Source: Temperatibacter sp965603205 (GTDB lineage: Bacteria; Pseudomonadota; Alphaproteobacteria; Sphingomonadales; Kordiimonadaceae). Taken from it: a stretch of 27,001 bases of DNA. A model generated the notes under the pieces. The model made no database searches and was not told where the DNA came from. It saw only the letters and a list, made by a program, of their open reading frames with translations. Location of the stretch: contig CBFDCC010000019.1 in assembly GCA_965603205.1 (NCBI GenBank), positions 1 to 27,001 on the forward strand. Direction: 5' to 3'. The position numbers and the translations under genes are program-made. Below, piece by piece: positions 10,738 through 18,990 of this stretch; the stretch's first letter is position 1, and each line of letters starts with the position of its first letter.

Positions 10738-13182
10738 CTAAAACGCATTCCAATCGTGTGAAATAACTTTCGCACCGCTAGCCACGCTTTTTCCAGTTGG
10801 TATAGCATCATTAATAGTAATCGACACGCCAGCGCTAATAGTGGCAACGGTTGACCAGTGCCAATAACCATCCGTAAGCTGTACGCCCATTGTATCACTA
10901 GCTGAAAAGCCTGTAGTCGCTGTAACAGGAATCACTGTAGCCGCCGCCGCAACAGTAGCATCTGTAGTTGTTTGATATACGCTCCATACATACCAGCCTT
11001 GACCGGACACGGTAGGTGCAGTGCTATAGACTAATTGACCTGTTCTCCAAAAACCACGTTGAGGCGGTAGCCCACTAGGTGCGGTAGATATTGGCGATCC
11101 TGAATGAGCGCCAGCGAATATAGGCTCAACCATGCTTTGAGTGGTTACCGCCTGATCATCATATACATCTACATTTTGATCTATCACTATATTTGCATTC
11201 AGAGGGACGGCCGTTCCAGAACTAATGAAAATTCCCTGCTTCCCTGATTGATCTTGTGCATTATTGTAATATCTGCCTCCAGATACGTGTACAAACGCAC
11301 CTCCAGCATCACCAACAACTAACCCGTATTCTCTGTTATCTGATGCCTCGCAGTTTAAAAACGACACATTTTCAGACCCTTCCTGAACTTTAAATCCAGA
11401 TCCAGCCATGTTATCTGCAACACAGCCTATCATCCTGACGTTCTTTGAGCCGTTAACATTAAATCCAGAGCATGAATTTGGAGTAGCCTGAGTCCATGTG
11501 GCTGTGCCATCAGACGTAGAAGCTACCCATGTTGGCTCAGTACCACCAGAGGTTCCAGCACCACCACCGCCGATTTCATAGTAATAACTATCCAAGGTAG
11601 TAGGCTGAACAATATCACCAACAGCATAGGCCGTATTTGCTTCCCAACGAGCTATTTTATTAGTCGCTTTACAATTATTTAAGGTAATAGGAAACTCGCC
11701 CTCATTTGATATTTGAAATGCATTACTATTTAGCGCATCGTAACCATCCCATTCTGCTATGACATTAGTTAATGTTATCTCTTCAGGCCTAACGTCAGTT
11801 GTACCCACATCGGATGAGCTTAAAACAACGGCAAATGTTCCCGTGGTATCTGCGCCGGTTTTAGAGTAACAATTTGTTAATTGATTGCCGCCCCATCTGA
11901 TCGCATAAGCCGCATCAATCCAGTTTTCTACCACAATATTAGCGATGACATTGCCAGATGATTCGTTTATAACCAAGCCCTGCCTGCAGTTCTTAAATGT
12001 AATGTTTGTGATAGTGTGACCATTAGCCCTGGATGTTGTGGTTGTATCATTGAAAATAGCTAATCCTTCAGACAATGTATTATCTTCTATTAAGATATTA
12101 TCGACTTTACAATTATGAGAGTTTTCAAGATAAAGATTGTTGTTTGAAGCGCCAAGCCTTGAATCGTAAACATCGCACCTCGCACTTCCAGCCCTGATAG
12201 TTATACATGCCTGATCACCTGTCATATGAGTGTCTTCTGCGCAATCGTATATATACGCGTTCTTAACTACACAATCAGTAGATGCTGATGAAATAACAAT
12301 GCCATGCCATGGGTAGCTATTTGGATAAGTGGTCACGTTATATTGATTATTAGCATCATTGCCATCAATAACAGCACCATCAATAACTACATTAGACTTG
12401 CCTGATATAGTAATAATACCAGAGCCAGCATTGATTCCTGATAAATCTGGTTGTTTTAAGCTCGAGCCTTTTGAAAAGGTTATCTTCTGATTACTAACCG
12501 GACGCACATCAGCGCATAAAGAAACGCCTTTTTTACCAAAATTAATATCATAACCAGTATCAAAAGCATCCTGGATAAATGTTGTATCATCCGTTGTGCC
12601 GTCAACCGTTTGACCAAAAGCAACAGGGTCAATTGATTGATCATCAGATAAATCTCGTTCCCATGCTGTTGAGCCATCACCGCCGGTTGGGATGAATACC
12701 GTTCCGCAATATGCAGAGCTATCATCTGAGTACGTACTAGCCACATCAAAAACAGGTCTAAACAGACCGCCATCGTCACTCTCAATAAAAAGAGACTTAC
12801 CAGATACCGGTGTTAATAGTACCGCCGCTGCTTTATTAGCCGCAGTATAAGACCCAGAAACGACAGCATTGCTGCTTTGTGGGTCAGCGTTTAGATTATC
12901 CGCAAATTGTATGGCGTTAGTTGTATCGTTTGCATCAGCCTCTGCTGAGGTAGGGAATAACCAAAGATCGTAATCCCCATCAATAAACGGAATAAAACGT
13001 GCGTCTCCCGCTGTAATAGGGAAGCCCTGAGTGTCTAACTCAGCTTTAACTAGTAATGTGCCGCCTGTTGAGTCTGTTGCCATGCTAAGGGGCGTAACTG
13101 TGCCCTGATCATACGCCTTTAGCCAATTATTAGGGTAATCTTCGTATTGCGGTATGGTTAGTGCTATTGGTGCGTAAGCCAA
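10738..13182 (-). CDS. Tailspike: head-binding domain plus beta-helix with an inserted carbohydrate-binding-like module
   Basis: The 814-residue protein starts with a head-binding-like domain (about 1-130) containing TPLSMATDSTGGTL and GDARFIPFIDGDYDLWLFP, found at the N termini of podovirus spikes. A linker with WERDLSDDQS follows, then DPVAFGQTVDGTTDDTTFIQ (start of a pectate-lyase-like beta-helix, about 185-680). Residues 511-567 are a module with ANTAYAVGDIVQP, Tyr-rich and GTEPTW elements, like small carbohydrate-binding domains in tail fibres, set between helix coils. The C-terminal 120 residues (RTGQLVYSTAP, GWYVW) form a separate tip. Tailspikes bind and usually cut surface polysaccharide. 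The gene begins 1 nt before the end of the ejection gene's stop region, directly downstream of it. Confidence 0.85.
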   Translation of the reverse strand: MAYAPIALTIPQYEDYPNNWLKAYDQGTVTPLSMATDSTGGTLLVKAELDTQGFPITAGDARFIPFIDGDYDLWLFPTSAEADANDTTNAIQFADNLNADPQSSNAVVSGSYTAANKAAAVLLTPVSGKSLFIESDDGGLFRPVFDVASTYSDDSSAYCGTVFIPTGGDGSTAWERDLSDDQSIDPVAFGQTVDGTTDDTTFIQDAFDTGYDINFGKKGVSLCADVRPVSNQKITFSKGSSLKQPDLSGINAGSGIITISGKSNVVIDGAVIDGNDANNQYNVTTYPNSYPWHGIVISSASTDCVVKNAYIYDCAEDTHMTGDQACITIRAGSARCDVYDSRLGASNNNLYLENSHNCKVDNILIEDNTLSEGLAIFNDTTTTSRANGHTITNITFKNCRQGLVINESSGNVIANIVVENWIDAAYAIRWGGNQLTNCYSKTGADTTGTFAVVLSSSDVGTTDVRPEEITLTNVIAEWDGYDALNSNAFQISNEGEFPITLNNCKATNKIARWEANTAYAVGDIVQPTTLDSYYYEIGGGGAGTSGGTEPTWVASTSDGTATWTQATPNSCSGFNVNGSKNVRMIGCVADNMAGSGFKVQEGSENVSFLNCEASDNREYGLVVGDAGGAFVHVSGGRYYNNAQDQSGKQGIFISSGTAVPLNANIVIDQNVDVYDDQAVTTQSMVEPIFAGAHSGSPISTAPSGLPPQRGFWRTGQLVYSTAPTVSGQGWYVWSVYQTTTDATVAAAATVIPVTATTGFSASDTMGVQLTDGYWHWSTVATISAGVSITINDAIPTGKSVASGAKVISHDWNAF

Positions 13183-13183
13183 T

Positions 13184-14878
13184 TTATTGCTCCTGTAATG
13201 CTGGGGATGCTATCAAAGCACCAGCACCAGCTTGTTTTGTTCTACGTTTAATTTCATCTGCAAAAAATATTGCATCAGATACTAATTTAGTAGCCCCTGT
13301 TTGTGACTTAGGAAGAGACTTAATGCTATTAATATCAAGGTTTTGATCAAGCAATAAATCTGTTAAGTCAGAAACTCGTCTATCTTTTATAGGCGTGTGC
13401 TTTAAATAAGTTCTTACTACTCGCTTTGCATTCTTCCCAGACCTAACAAGATCATCAGAGAACTTGGTATTATTTAACGTTATTCTTTGTGCTGTCTTTT
13501 TAGCTATCTGACCAATAGCAGGAACCGTTATGGCTCCAATGCCAGCCCCAGCAGGACCGCCAAATATAGAACCTATGGCTCCTCCACCACCAGCACCAAT
13601 AGACGCGCCTAACATACTTGTAGCTTGCCCCTCAGATATTCCGAACTTACCAAGAAACTTAGCCATATTGGCGGCGGTTGTTCCTTGTTCTACTTGCTTT
13701 AATGCTGATATTTCATCAGAAGAGAACCCTCTAAGCCTTTTCTTGTTCTTAAGGAGTTTTCTTACTTCAATTCTAAGGCCATTTTCCATCCCACTGGCTG
13801 TATGGCTTGCATTTTCTATCATGTCAGTTATGGCTTGTGATTTAAATGCTCTTTGAGCTAATCCTCTCGCCTTTTTAAATTCACCGCCTATTTGAGATGA
13901 TACGCTGTCAATAGCATTATCTAGTTCATCGATAATAATTGACCCTATACGAGAATCAGGCGGGTCTATGCTCTTTGCTGCTCCACCAGCTACTTTTCTT
14001 AATGTTTCTAATTGACTTGGTGATTTTGGAAGCCCTTTTTCACTTATAAACCTGTCTATAACGGCTTGTGATTTAGGAGTTAAAGTCCTGTCTATACCTT
14101 CTTTTGCTAGTTTGTTTTGTAATTTATCAACAAACCCATCGAAAGCGGCTGGTTTTATTCTAATTCCAGAATCATCAAGAGCCTTATAAGCTTTAGATGT
14201 ACGCGATTTTATCGTTTTTAAATCTGGTGCAGCTTGGGTGATAGCCTCAGCTACATTACCTGATAATTTTGCTTCTTTTAATTTTCCTGTGCGCAAGCCT
14301 TTAACGCCTAAGACTTCTAATGCTGCCGTTGGCAATGAATGAGCAATCGCAGCAAGCTCAGGACTCCCTGTCGCTCTCAATGTGGCCTCGCCAAGAACAG
14401 GAGATATGCCACGCTCTTGAACTTCCTTTATTGTTCCTGCTGCTTCCTGTATATCGCCACCTGTAGCTAATGTGGTTAATCCAGCAATACCTGATACTGG
14501 AAATCTAACAACATCAACGCCTTTCTTAACTAATTCACCTATATCTTTAAGCTTTCCTTTTCCTTCTTGGCTTTTTGGCTCAAATGTTAGCGCATTTCTT
14601 ACTAAATCTACTGTTTCTGCGCCTGTTTTTGAGCCTTCTAAAGCGCTCATGACCAAACCAGATATTCCAGCAATAGGCTCAGCAAATACACTAGTACCAA
14701 CTGATAATAGAGCCTCTCCTAATCCACCATCTTGTGCGGCTTCTTGAGGCTCTGCTATCTGTTGAGGTACAGCGGGAATTTTACTAGGAGCATCCAGCAC
14801 AAAGCCTTCCGGCAATCCAGAGGCTTGCGATGACTGATCTAGTACAAATCCGCTAGGGAGCTGGTTGCCATTGGCCAT
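13184..14878 (-). CDS. DNA ejection protein, P22 gp16-like
   Basis: This 564-residue protein is the third of three ejection genes in the P22 order (P22 gp16 is about 609 residues). Near the N terminus two copies of LPxGFVLDxxS (residues 7-14 and 21-28) are seen, a short repeat frequent in phage internal virion proteins. The middle is helical and charged; residues about 425-460 are a Gly/Ala-rich hydrophobic stretch (ASIGAGGGGAIGSIFGG) that may insert into membrane. gp16-type proteins leave the particle with the DNA and help it cross the envelope. The start overlaps the end of the preceding gene by 26 bp in another frame. Assignment rests on order, size and composition. Confidence 0.75.
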   Translation of the reverse strand: MANGNQLPSGFVLDQSSQASGLPEGFVLDAPSKIPAVPQQIAEPQEAAQDGGLGEALLSVGTSVFAEPIAGISGLVMSALEGSKTGAETVDLVRNALTFEPKSQEGKGKLKDIGELVKKGVDVVRFPVSGIAGLTTLATGGDIQEAAGTIKEVQERGISPVLGEATLRATGSPELAAIAHSLPTAALEVLGVKGLRTGKLKEAKLSGNVAEAITQAAPDLKTIKSRTSKAYKALDDSGIRIKPAAFDGFVDKLQNKLAKEGIDRTLTPKSQAVIDRFISEKGLPKSPSQLETLRKVAGGAAKSIDPPDSRIGSIIIDELDNAIDSVSSQIGGEFKKARGLAQRAFKSQAITDMIENASHTASGMENGLRIEVRKLLKNKKRLRGFSSDEISALKQVEQGTTAANMAKFLGKFGISEGQATSMLGASIGAGGGGAIGSIFGGPAGAGIGAITVPAIGQIAKKTAQRITLNNTKFSDDLVRSGKNAKRVVRTYLKHTPIKDRRVSDLTDLLLDQNLDINSIKSLPKSQTGATKLVSDAIFFADEIKRRTKQAGAGALIASPALQEQ

Positions 14879-16106
14879 TTGTAAACACTACCTTTTGTCC
14901 GGTTGTTGGGTTTGTTGCCGTTGAGCCTTCTTGTATTTGTGATTGTATAGCAGCTTGAGGCTCTGCCGTTAACGGCGTTTGTTCTATTGCAGGCTCTGTA
15001 GCGCCTGCATCTTGTGCGCCTTTTGATTTAATGTTAGTTAACCAATCTCCTATAGAATTGCCTGGCTCACTTAAAAATATCGATTGGTCTTCCAAATAAG
15101 CAGCTAATTTTTCTTGTGCGGCTATTTTATCCTCAGCCCACTTTACTAATTCAGGGCCATCTAAAGTAGTTGGCAAAGCTGTGCTAAGCGCAAGATTTAA
15201 CTCGCCCTCGGACAACGCGCCAAAAGTAACCGATCCAACAACGTCTAAGCCTAATTGATTTCTGAGCCTCTCAAGCCTAACAGATTCAGCCCTAAAGCTA
15301 GGAAGTCTTGCAGCTAGAGGCCCAGTTTCAGCGCCTCCACGAACCTCATCAATAACCTTTCTTAAGTTGTTATTGTTATCTCTTATTTTTTCTGTTTGCT
15401 CAAATGCTTTTGTTGAAATCTTCGCCGCATCTTTTCCTAATACACGACCTTGTGCGCGTCTTTGCTGAACATCAACCCCGCGCTCTTCCGCTCTTTTTAT
15501 TAATTCCGCTTCTTCTGGAGTAGGCTCAACAGTTTCAACTTTCCCGCTTTTTCGAACTATTGTAACAATTCCAGCATCATTTATTTTTGTTGATTTAACC
15601 TCATCAATAACTGCTCCTGTTTTTGCTTTCAAAATATCAGATTTCAATTCTCCAATTATACCAAACTGTTGACCGGCTTTTATGCTGTTATCTATTAATG
15701 ATTGTGCGCCTACTGAATCACCAGACTCTAGTTTACTGATAAATAAATCTGTATCTTCTGTATTTACAGGCTGTCCAGTTTCTTTTCCTCTAGCTATTAT
15801 TTGATCTCGTCTATTTTTAGCAAAATTAAGCTTGTCTTCATCAGTTGTAAATGTATTCAATTGAACTGATGCATCGACAATTGATTGAAACTCTTGTCTT
15901 TTCTCTTTATTTGAAATCTGTTGAGCAGTAGGAACAGCCGCCTCTGCGCCTGCCGCTTGAGCCTGTAATATTCTAGCTCTATCAGGAGCCTCAGCCGCTT
16001 GCCTCTGAATATTACTTAGCCGCTGAACACCTAGCAACGCATTATTAAAAATGCCGCTAATGTCTTTTACTCTGCCTTGTAGTGGGATGAGAGGATTAGT
16101 GGCCAT
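14853..16106 (-). CDS. DNA ejection protein, P22 gp20-like
   Basis: The product is 417 residues (P22 gp20 is 471) and almost wholly helical, rich in Ala, Gln, Glu and Lys, with an N-terminal MATNPLIPLQGRVKDI and a long coiled-coil middle. The C-terminal 60 residues are disordered and end in TNPTTGQKVVFTNGQWQPAP, a tail seen on other phage internal proteins. It lies between the gp7-like and gp16-like genes, overlaps both, and is thus probably the second ejection protein, forming part of the trans-envelope conduit. The ATG overlaps the gp7-like stop region, with GGGTG upstream. Confidence 0.75.
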   Translation of the reverse strand: MATNPLIPLQGRVKDISGIFNNALLGVQRLSNIQRQAAEAPDRARILQAQAAGAEAAVPTAQQISNKEKRQEFQSIVDASVQLNTFTTDEDKLNFAKNRRDQIIARGKETGQPVNTEDTDLFISKLESGDSVGAQSLIDNSIKAGQQFGIIGELKSDILKAKTGAVIDEVKSTKINDAGIVTIVRKSGKVETVEPTPEEAELIKRAEERGVDVQQRRAQGRVLGKDAAKISTKAFEQTEKIRDNNNNLRKVIDEVRGGAETGPLAARLPSFRAESVRLERLRNQLGLDVVGSVTFGALSEGELNLALSTALPTTLDGPELVKWAEDKIAAQEKLAAYLEDQSIFLSEPGNSIGDWLTNIKSKGAQDAGATEPAIEQTPLTAEPQAAIQSQIQEGSTATNPTTGQKVVFTNGQWQPAP

Positions 16107-16833
16107 GCTTTACACCCAACATAGAATAGTTAACCTTTAGATAGCCGCCATCATTAACAACAGCTTCAGGCCTTGTTTGAATTATTTCCTGAGCTATTAC
16201 GCCAAAGCTCTCACCAAATAAACCAAGCTTATTAGCTAGCTTATTCCATGACCATGAATAAATGTTATGGCCTTTTTCAGAGCCTATCTTCTCGATGTTT
16301 TCTTTTAGTCTGTTGTCAGATAAGTAGCCGCCTAAAAGTCCTCCAGCTAATCCAGTTAATCCAGCCGCGCCCTGTTGCGCAGCCGTAGCCGCACCAACAC
16401 GACCAGCCGCCTGTGCTCCTGCTGCATCAGTTATTAGCCCGCCTTGAGCCGCTGCTGTGCCTGAGCCTATATTTAATAGGTCTGCTATGCTTCGTTTTTG
16501 GCTTTGAATTAAGGGGGAGGCTGAAAGCAAAGTATTCTGACTTAGTTGTTGCAGGGTATCACCCGCGCTTAACCTGCCTCTTGCGGCGGCTAAGTTTTGT
16601 GTTTGCGTATTAGCGTTTTCCAATGATGATTGGAATAAAGGATTGCTTTGTAAGAAATCGAATTGCGCCTGGGGGTCTGTTAGGAACCCGGCCTGCTCTA
16701 TACCTGATAATCCAAGCTCTCTAAATGGCTCGAACTTTTCAGCCGCTTCTAATGCGGCTTGAGATTGTAATTCTCCAGCCTGACCCGATGCGGCTGCAAC
16801 ATTTGATCCGGTTAATCTTCTGACGAAACCCAT
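16096..16833 (-). CDS. DNA ejection protein, P22 gp7-like, with S74-like C-terminal chaperone motif
   Basis: The 245-residue protein (P22 gp7 is 229) has an Ala/Gln-rich helical N-terminal two-thirds ending in a hydrophobic Gly/Ala/Leu stretch (about 125-170, GLTGLAGGLLGGYLSD) that may be membrane-active. The C-terminal 75 residues read SDNRLKENIEKIG, then FGVIAQEI, PEAVV, GGYLKVNYSMLG: this is the order of the S74 intramolecular chaperone domain of tail fibres, in a short form also found on other gp7-like proteins. No Ser-Lys cleavage site can be asserted. The ATG overlaps the GNAT stop (TAATG). Confidence 0.82.
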   Translation of the reverse strand: MGFVRRLTGSNVAAASGQAGELQSQAALEAAEKFEPFRELGLSGIEQAGFLTDPQAQFDFLQSNPLFQSSLENANTQTQNLAAARGRLSAGDTLQQLSQNTLLSASPLIQSQKRSIADLLNIGSGTAAAQGGLITDAAGAQAAGRVGAATAAQQGAAGLTGLAGGLLGGYLSDNRLKENIEKIGSEKGHNIYSWSWNKLANKLGLFGESFGVIAQEIIQTRPEAVVNDGGYLKVNYSMLGVKHGH

Positions 16834-17273
16834 TAATTCATCCTCATAATAATAACATCATGCTTTATGCCATTCTTGACATAATTATCTTTGATGCTTC
16901 CAGACTCTGTAAACCCAAACTCTTTAGCAAAGCTAATTACATTAGGGTAACAAATCGGAATTTCGGAATAAATATAGGCGTTTTTGGCTTCACCGAATTT
17001 CAAAGCCATTCGCGCAAACTCTCTTGCGTATTCTTTACGGTACTCAGGCAATACTTGAATATGTAATTCAACGCCCTTGTTAGTCGTATGATAGATCATT
17101 ATTCCTATAATGTCACCTTCTACAAAACCACCTATATACTCTATGTCACTGGTTAGCGGTATATTGCAGTTTTCTACATCTGGGCTATTATCATCATTGA
17201 TTAGATCGTATATTTCTGGATGACAAAGAACCTTTTTAATCTCATCTGTATTTTTTATTTCTTGCACATTCAC
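16833..17273 (-). CDS. GNAT-fold protein in the P22 gp14 position (DUF2824-like)
   Basis: This 146-residue protein has the GNAT layout: acidic N-terminal helix, strands EYIGGFVEGDIIGIMIYH, a strand VELHIQVLPEYRKEYAREF where the acetyl-CoA pyrophosphate loop would be, a long helix, then YSEIPICYPNVISFAKEFGF and a final VIIMRM strand. The RKEYAR segment replaces the usual Q/R-xx-G-x-G/A, so catalysis is doubtful. It sits directly before the gp7-like gene as P22 gp14 (a head-assembly factor, DUF2824 as I recall) does. Start is GTG right after the previous stop, with GGAAG upstream. Confidence 0.75.
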   Translation of the reverse strand: MNVQEIKNTDEIKKVLCHPEIYDLINDDNSPDVENCNIPLTSDIEYIGGFVEGDIIGIMIYHTTNKGVELHIQVLPEYRKEYAREFARMALKFGEAKNAYIYSEIPICYPNVISFAKEFGFTESGSIKDNYVKNGIKHDVIIMRMN

Positions 17274-17492
17274 CTAAATACTTCCATCTATTAATGCTAT
17301 TGCTTCATCTACTGCGGCTTGGCTATCAAGTGTAAATCTATTATCACCCTTAATTGTAGATAAATATATTGTGTTATTTTTGCCTTTATACCAATTAATA
17401 ATATGAGCTAATGATGTTCGCATTTCATATCCATTATCATCAACGTATAAAACGACATTATTAGTTGCACCAATTATCGTCATGCTAGCCAT
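17274..17492 (-). CDS. Small hypothetical protein in the tail region
   Basis: This 72-residue product is predicted mostly beta: MTIIGATNNVVLYVDDNGYE, a short helix AHIINWYKG, two strands (TIYLSTIKGDNRF) and a C-terminal helix (AAVDEAIALI). The first ATG overlaps the upstream stop (TAATG); an in-frame ATG three codons later is possible. It may be a small virion or assembly protein. No family recognised. Confidence 0.7.
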   Translation of the reverse strand: MASMTIIGATNNVVLYVDDNGYEMRTSLAHIINWYKGKNNTIYLSTIKGDNRFTLDSQAAVDEAIALIDGSI

Positions 17493-18553
17493 TAGTTATC
17501 CACCAAAATTACTTCAAAATCAATTGAAACAGATGAAGTTCCTGCGCTTGATCTAACGGCCATAAAGCCAACATCTGTATATTCTGGAAATGGGCCATGC
17601 CACGTTTTAGGCGACAAGTCCTGACTATCTGTTATTCCTGTGAAAGTAGACCAGCCTCGCATTGCTCCAAAAGGCGCAGATATTACATTAGCATTCAATC
17701 TCTGAAATCCAAGTATATCAATAGCTTTTGATGAGTCTGTTTCAGTTGTAAGATTACCAATATAAGCCGTTTTTCCTTTCGGAACTGTTCCTGCTGCTAT
17801 TTGAGACTGGCCTAGTGGAAAACCACCATGAGTATCAAGCCTAGCCCATAAAACACCAGCACCGGTTCCTTGAAGATCAATGACACCCTGATGAGAGCCA
17901 ACTGTTGACGTACCATAAGAGCCTGTATCTGTTACGTAAGCACGATAAACCCGCATCCATGTGCCGGTTACAGCTTGAGCTATTGTGCCGTCTGTTGCAT
18001 GCATATTAGCAACCACTGTCTGCTCATCCCAATTAGCATTTAATCCAATAATGGTGATTGATCTTGCGCCTATACCTGCTTGATTGTCTGCTACTGCCGT
18101 TGAAACTAATTCCAATGATTGAGCCGTAGTTGGTGTTTGGTAAACATTACCAGAGGTAACAGGAACCATCGTTGTTGATATCGCATCGCTATGCCCAAAT
18201 TTATGCAGCAAAGTATGGCCAGCAATATTACCTTTTGATAACTCTAAGTAAAACTCTGATGTTATATTGGCGCCAGATATATGAGTTTTTATCCATGTTG
18301 TACCAGTCCATCTAAACCTTATTCCATTGTCCGTATACTCTAGCGTCTTGCCTTCATCTGTAACTGTAAGAGTTGGTTTTGCTTCTGTGCTTAGAATTGA
18401 GTAATCAGGTTTATGATACGTTGAAAGCGAACCGTCATCAGTATCAACCGTGATAGATAGACCGCCATCGTCAACGGTAGAGCTAGTTCCTGCCTTCTGC
18501 TCTGTTAAAACAGCATCTCCGGCTGCATTTTTTGGCATTGGAATATATGTCAT
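17492..18553 (-). CDS. Virion structural protein of marine-phage type
   Basis: The start at 18553 (353 residues, MTYIPMPKNAAG) overlaps the upstream stop as ATGA and has GGGTGG just upstream; an ATG four codons earlier is less likely. After a polar N terminus (about 1-95) the protein is beta-rich. Residues 140-230 hold the motif order SLELVSTAVADNQAGIGAR, TIIGLNANWDEQT, then GTWMRVYRAYV and GSYGTSTVGS, a pattern recognised from virion proteins of cyanophages and other marine phages. It sits where P22 encodes its tail needle gene, so it may be a tail or head decoration. Exact location in the particle is unknown. Confidence 0.75.
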   Translation of the reverse strand: MTYIPMPKNAAGDAVLTEQKAGTSSTVDDGGLSITVDTDDGSLSTYHKPDYSILSTEAKPTLTVTDEGKTLEYTDNGIRFRWTGTTWIKTHISGANITSEFYLELSKGNIAGHTLLHKFGHSDAISTTMVPVTSGNVYQTPTTAQSLELVSTAVADNQAGIGARSITIIGLNANWDEQTVVANMHATDGTIAQAVTGTWMRVYRAYVTDTGSYGTSTVGSHQGVIDLQGTGAGVLWARLDTHGGFPLGQSQIAAGTVPKGKTAYIGNLTTETDSSKAIDILGFQRLNANVISAPFGAMRGWSTFTGITDSQDLSPKTWHGPFPEYTDVGFMAVRSSAGTSSVSIDFEVILVDN

Positions 18554-18990
18554 GTTGCCACCCATGCTGATTGGCTAACCGTTGTATATTGAATTGACAT
18601 CCATTGCTGATTCATAAGTACGCTAGTATCTCCAAATATAGTGGCCGTTCCAGAAGGAATAACTGTTGTGTCGTAAGTTGCGTCTATAATGGCAATATCT
18701 ACAGTCTCACCTTCATTGCTCCCTGTAATGGGTGGAAGTGTGACCTCAACAGGCTCAGAATCCGCCTCAACAACGATTAGCGCACCGTAAGCACTAGAAT
18801 CTAAAATGGTGTCTCCACCAATTATAATGACAACTTGTTGACCCGCTACAGCGTCTCTACTGCCTCCGGTTCTTACCCAAAGCTGAAACAAAATGGTTCT
18901 AATTTCTTCAAAGAACCCCCTTGTTTTCGGGTCAGAAAAGAAATTTTCAGGGATTCTCAAAATAGGCGGCGGATTTACTTTGTTAGCCAC
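18550..18990 (-). CDS. Conserved tail-region protein of unknown function
   Basis: The 146-residue protein starts with NPPPILRIPENFFSDPKTRGFFEEIRTILFQLW (described in parts: a proline-rich start, then a helix ending LFQLWVRTGG), a combination seen in small proteins of podovirus tail clusters. The C-terminal two-thirds is beta-rich (VVIIIGGDTIL, TLPPITGS, ATIFGDTSVL). The GTG start overlaps the HNH stop (TAGTG) and its Shine-Dalgarno GAGG lies inside the HNH gene. Probably a virion component; P22 gp26-like tail-needle features (long coiled coil) are absent. Confidence 0.72.
   Translation of the reverse strand: MANKVNPPPILRIPENFFSDPKTRGFFEEIRTILFQLWVRTGGSRDAVAGQQVVIIIGGDTILDSSAYGALIVVEADSEPVEVTLPPITGSNEGETVDIAIIDATYDTTVIPSGTATIFGDTSVLMNQQWMSIQYTTVSQSAWVAT

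Noticed and set aside
12480..12785. A 101-codon alternative frame inside the tailspike
   Set aside because: It is on the same strand but in another frame of a long clear gene, with no ribosome binding site.
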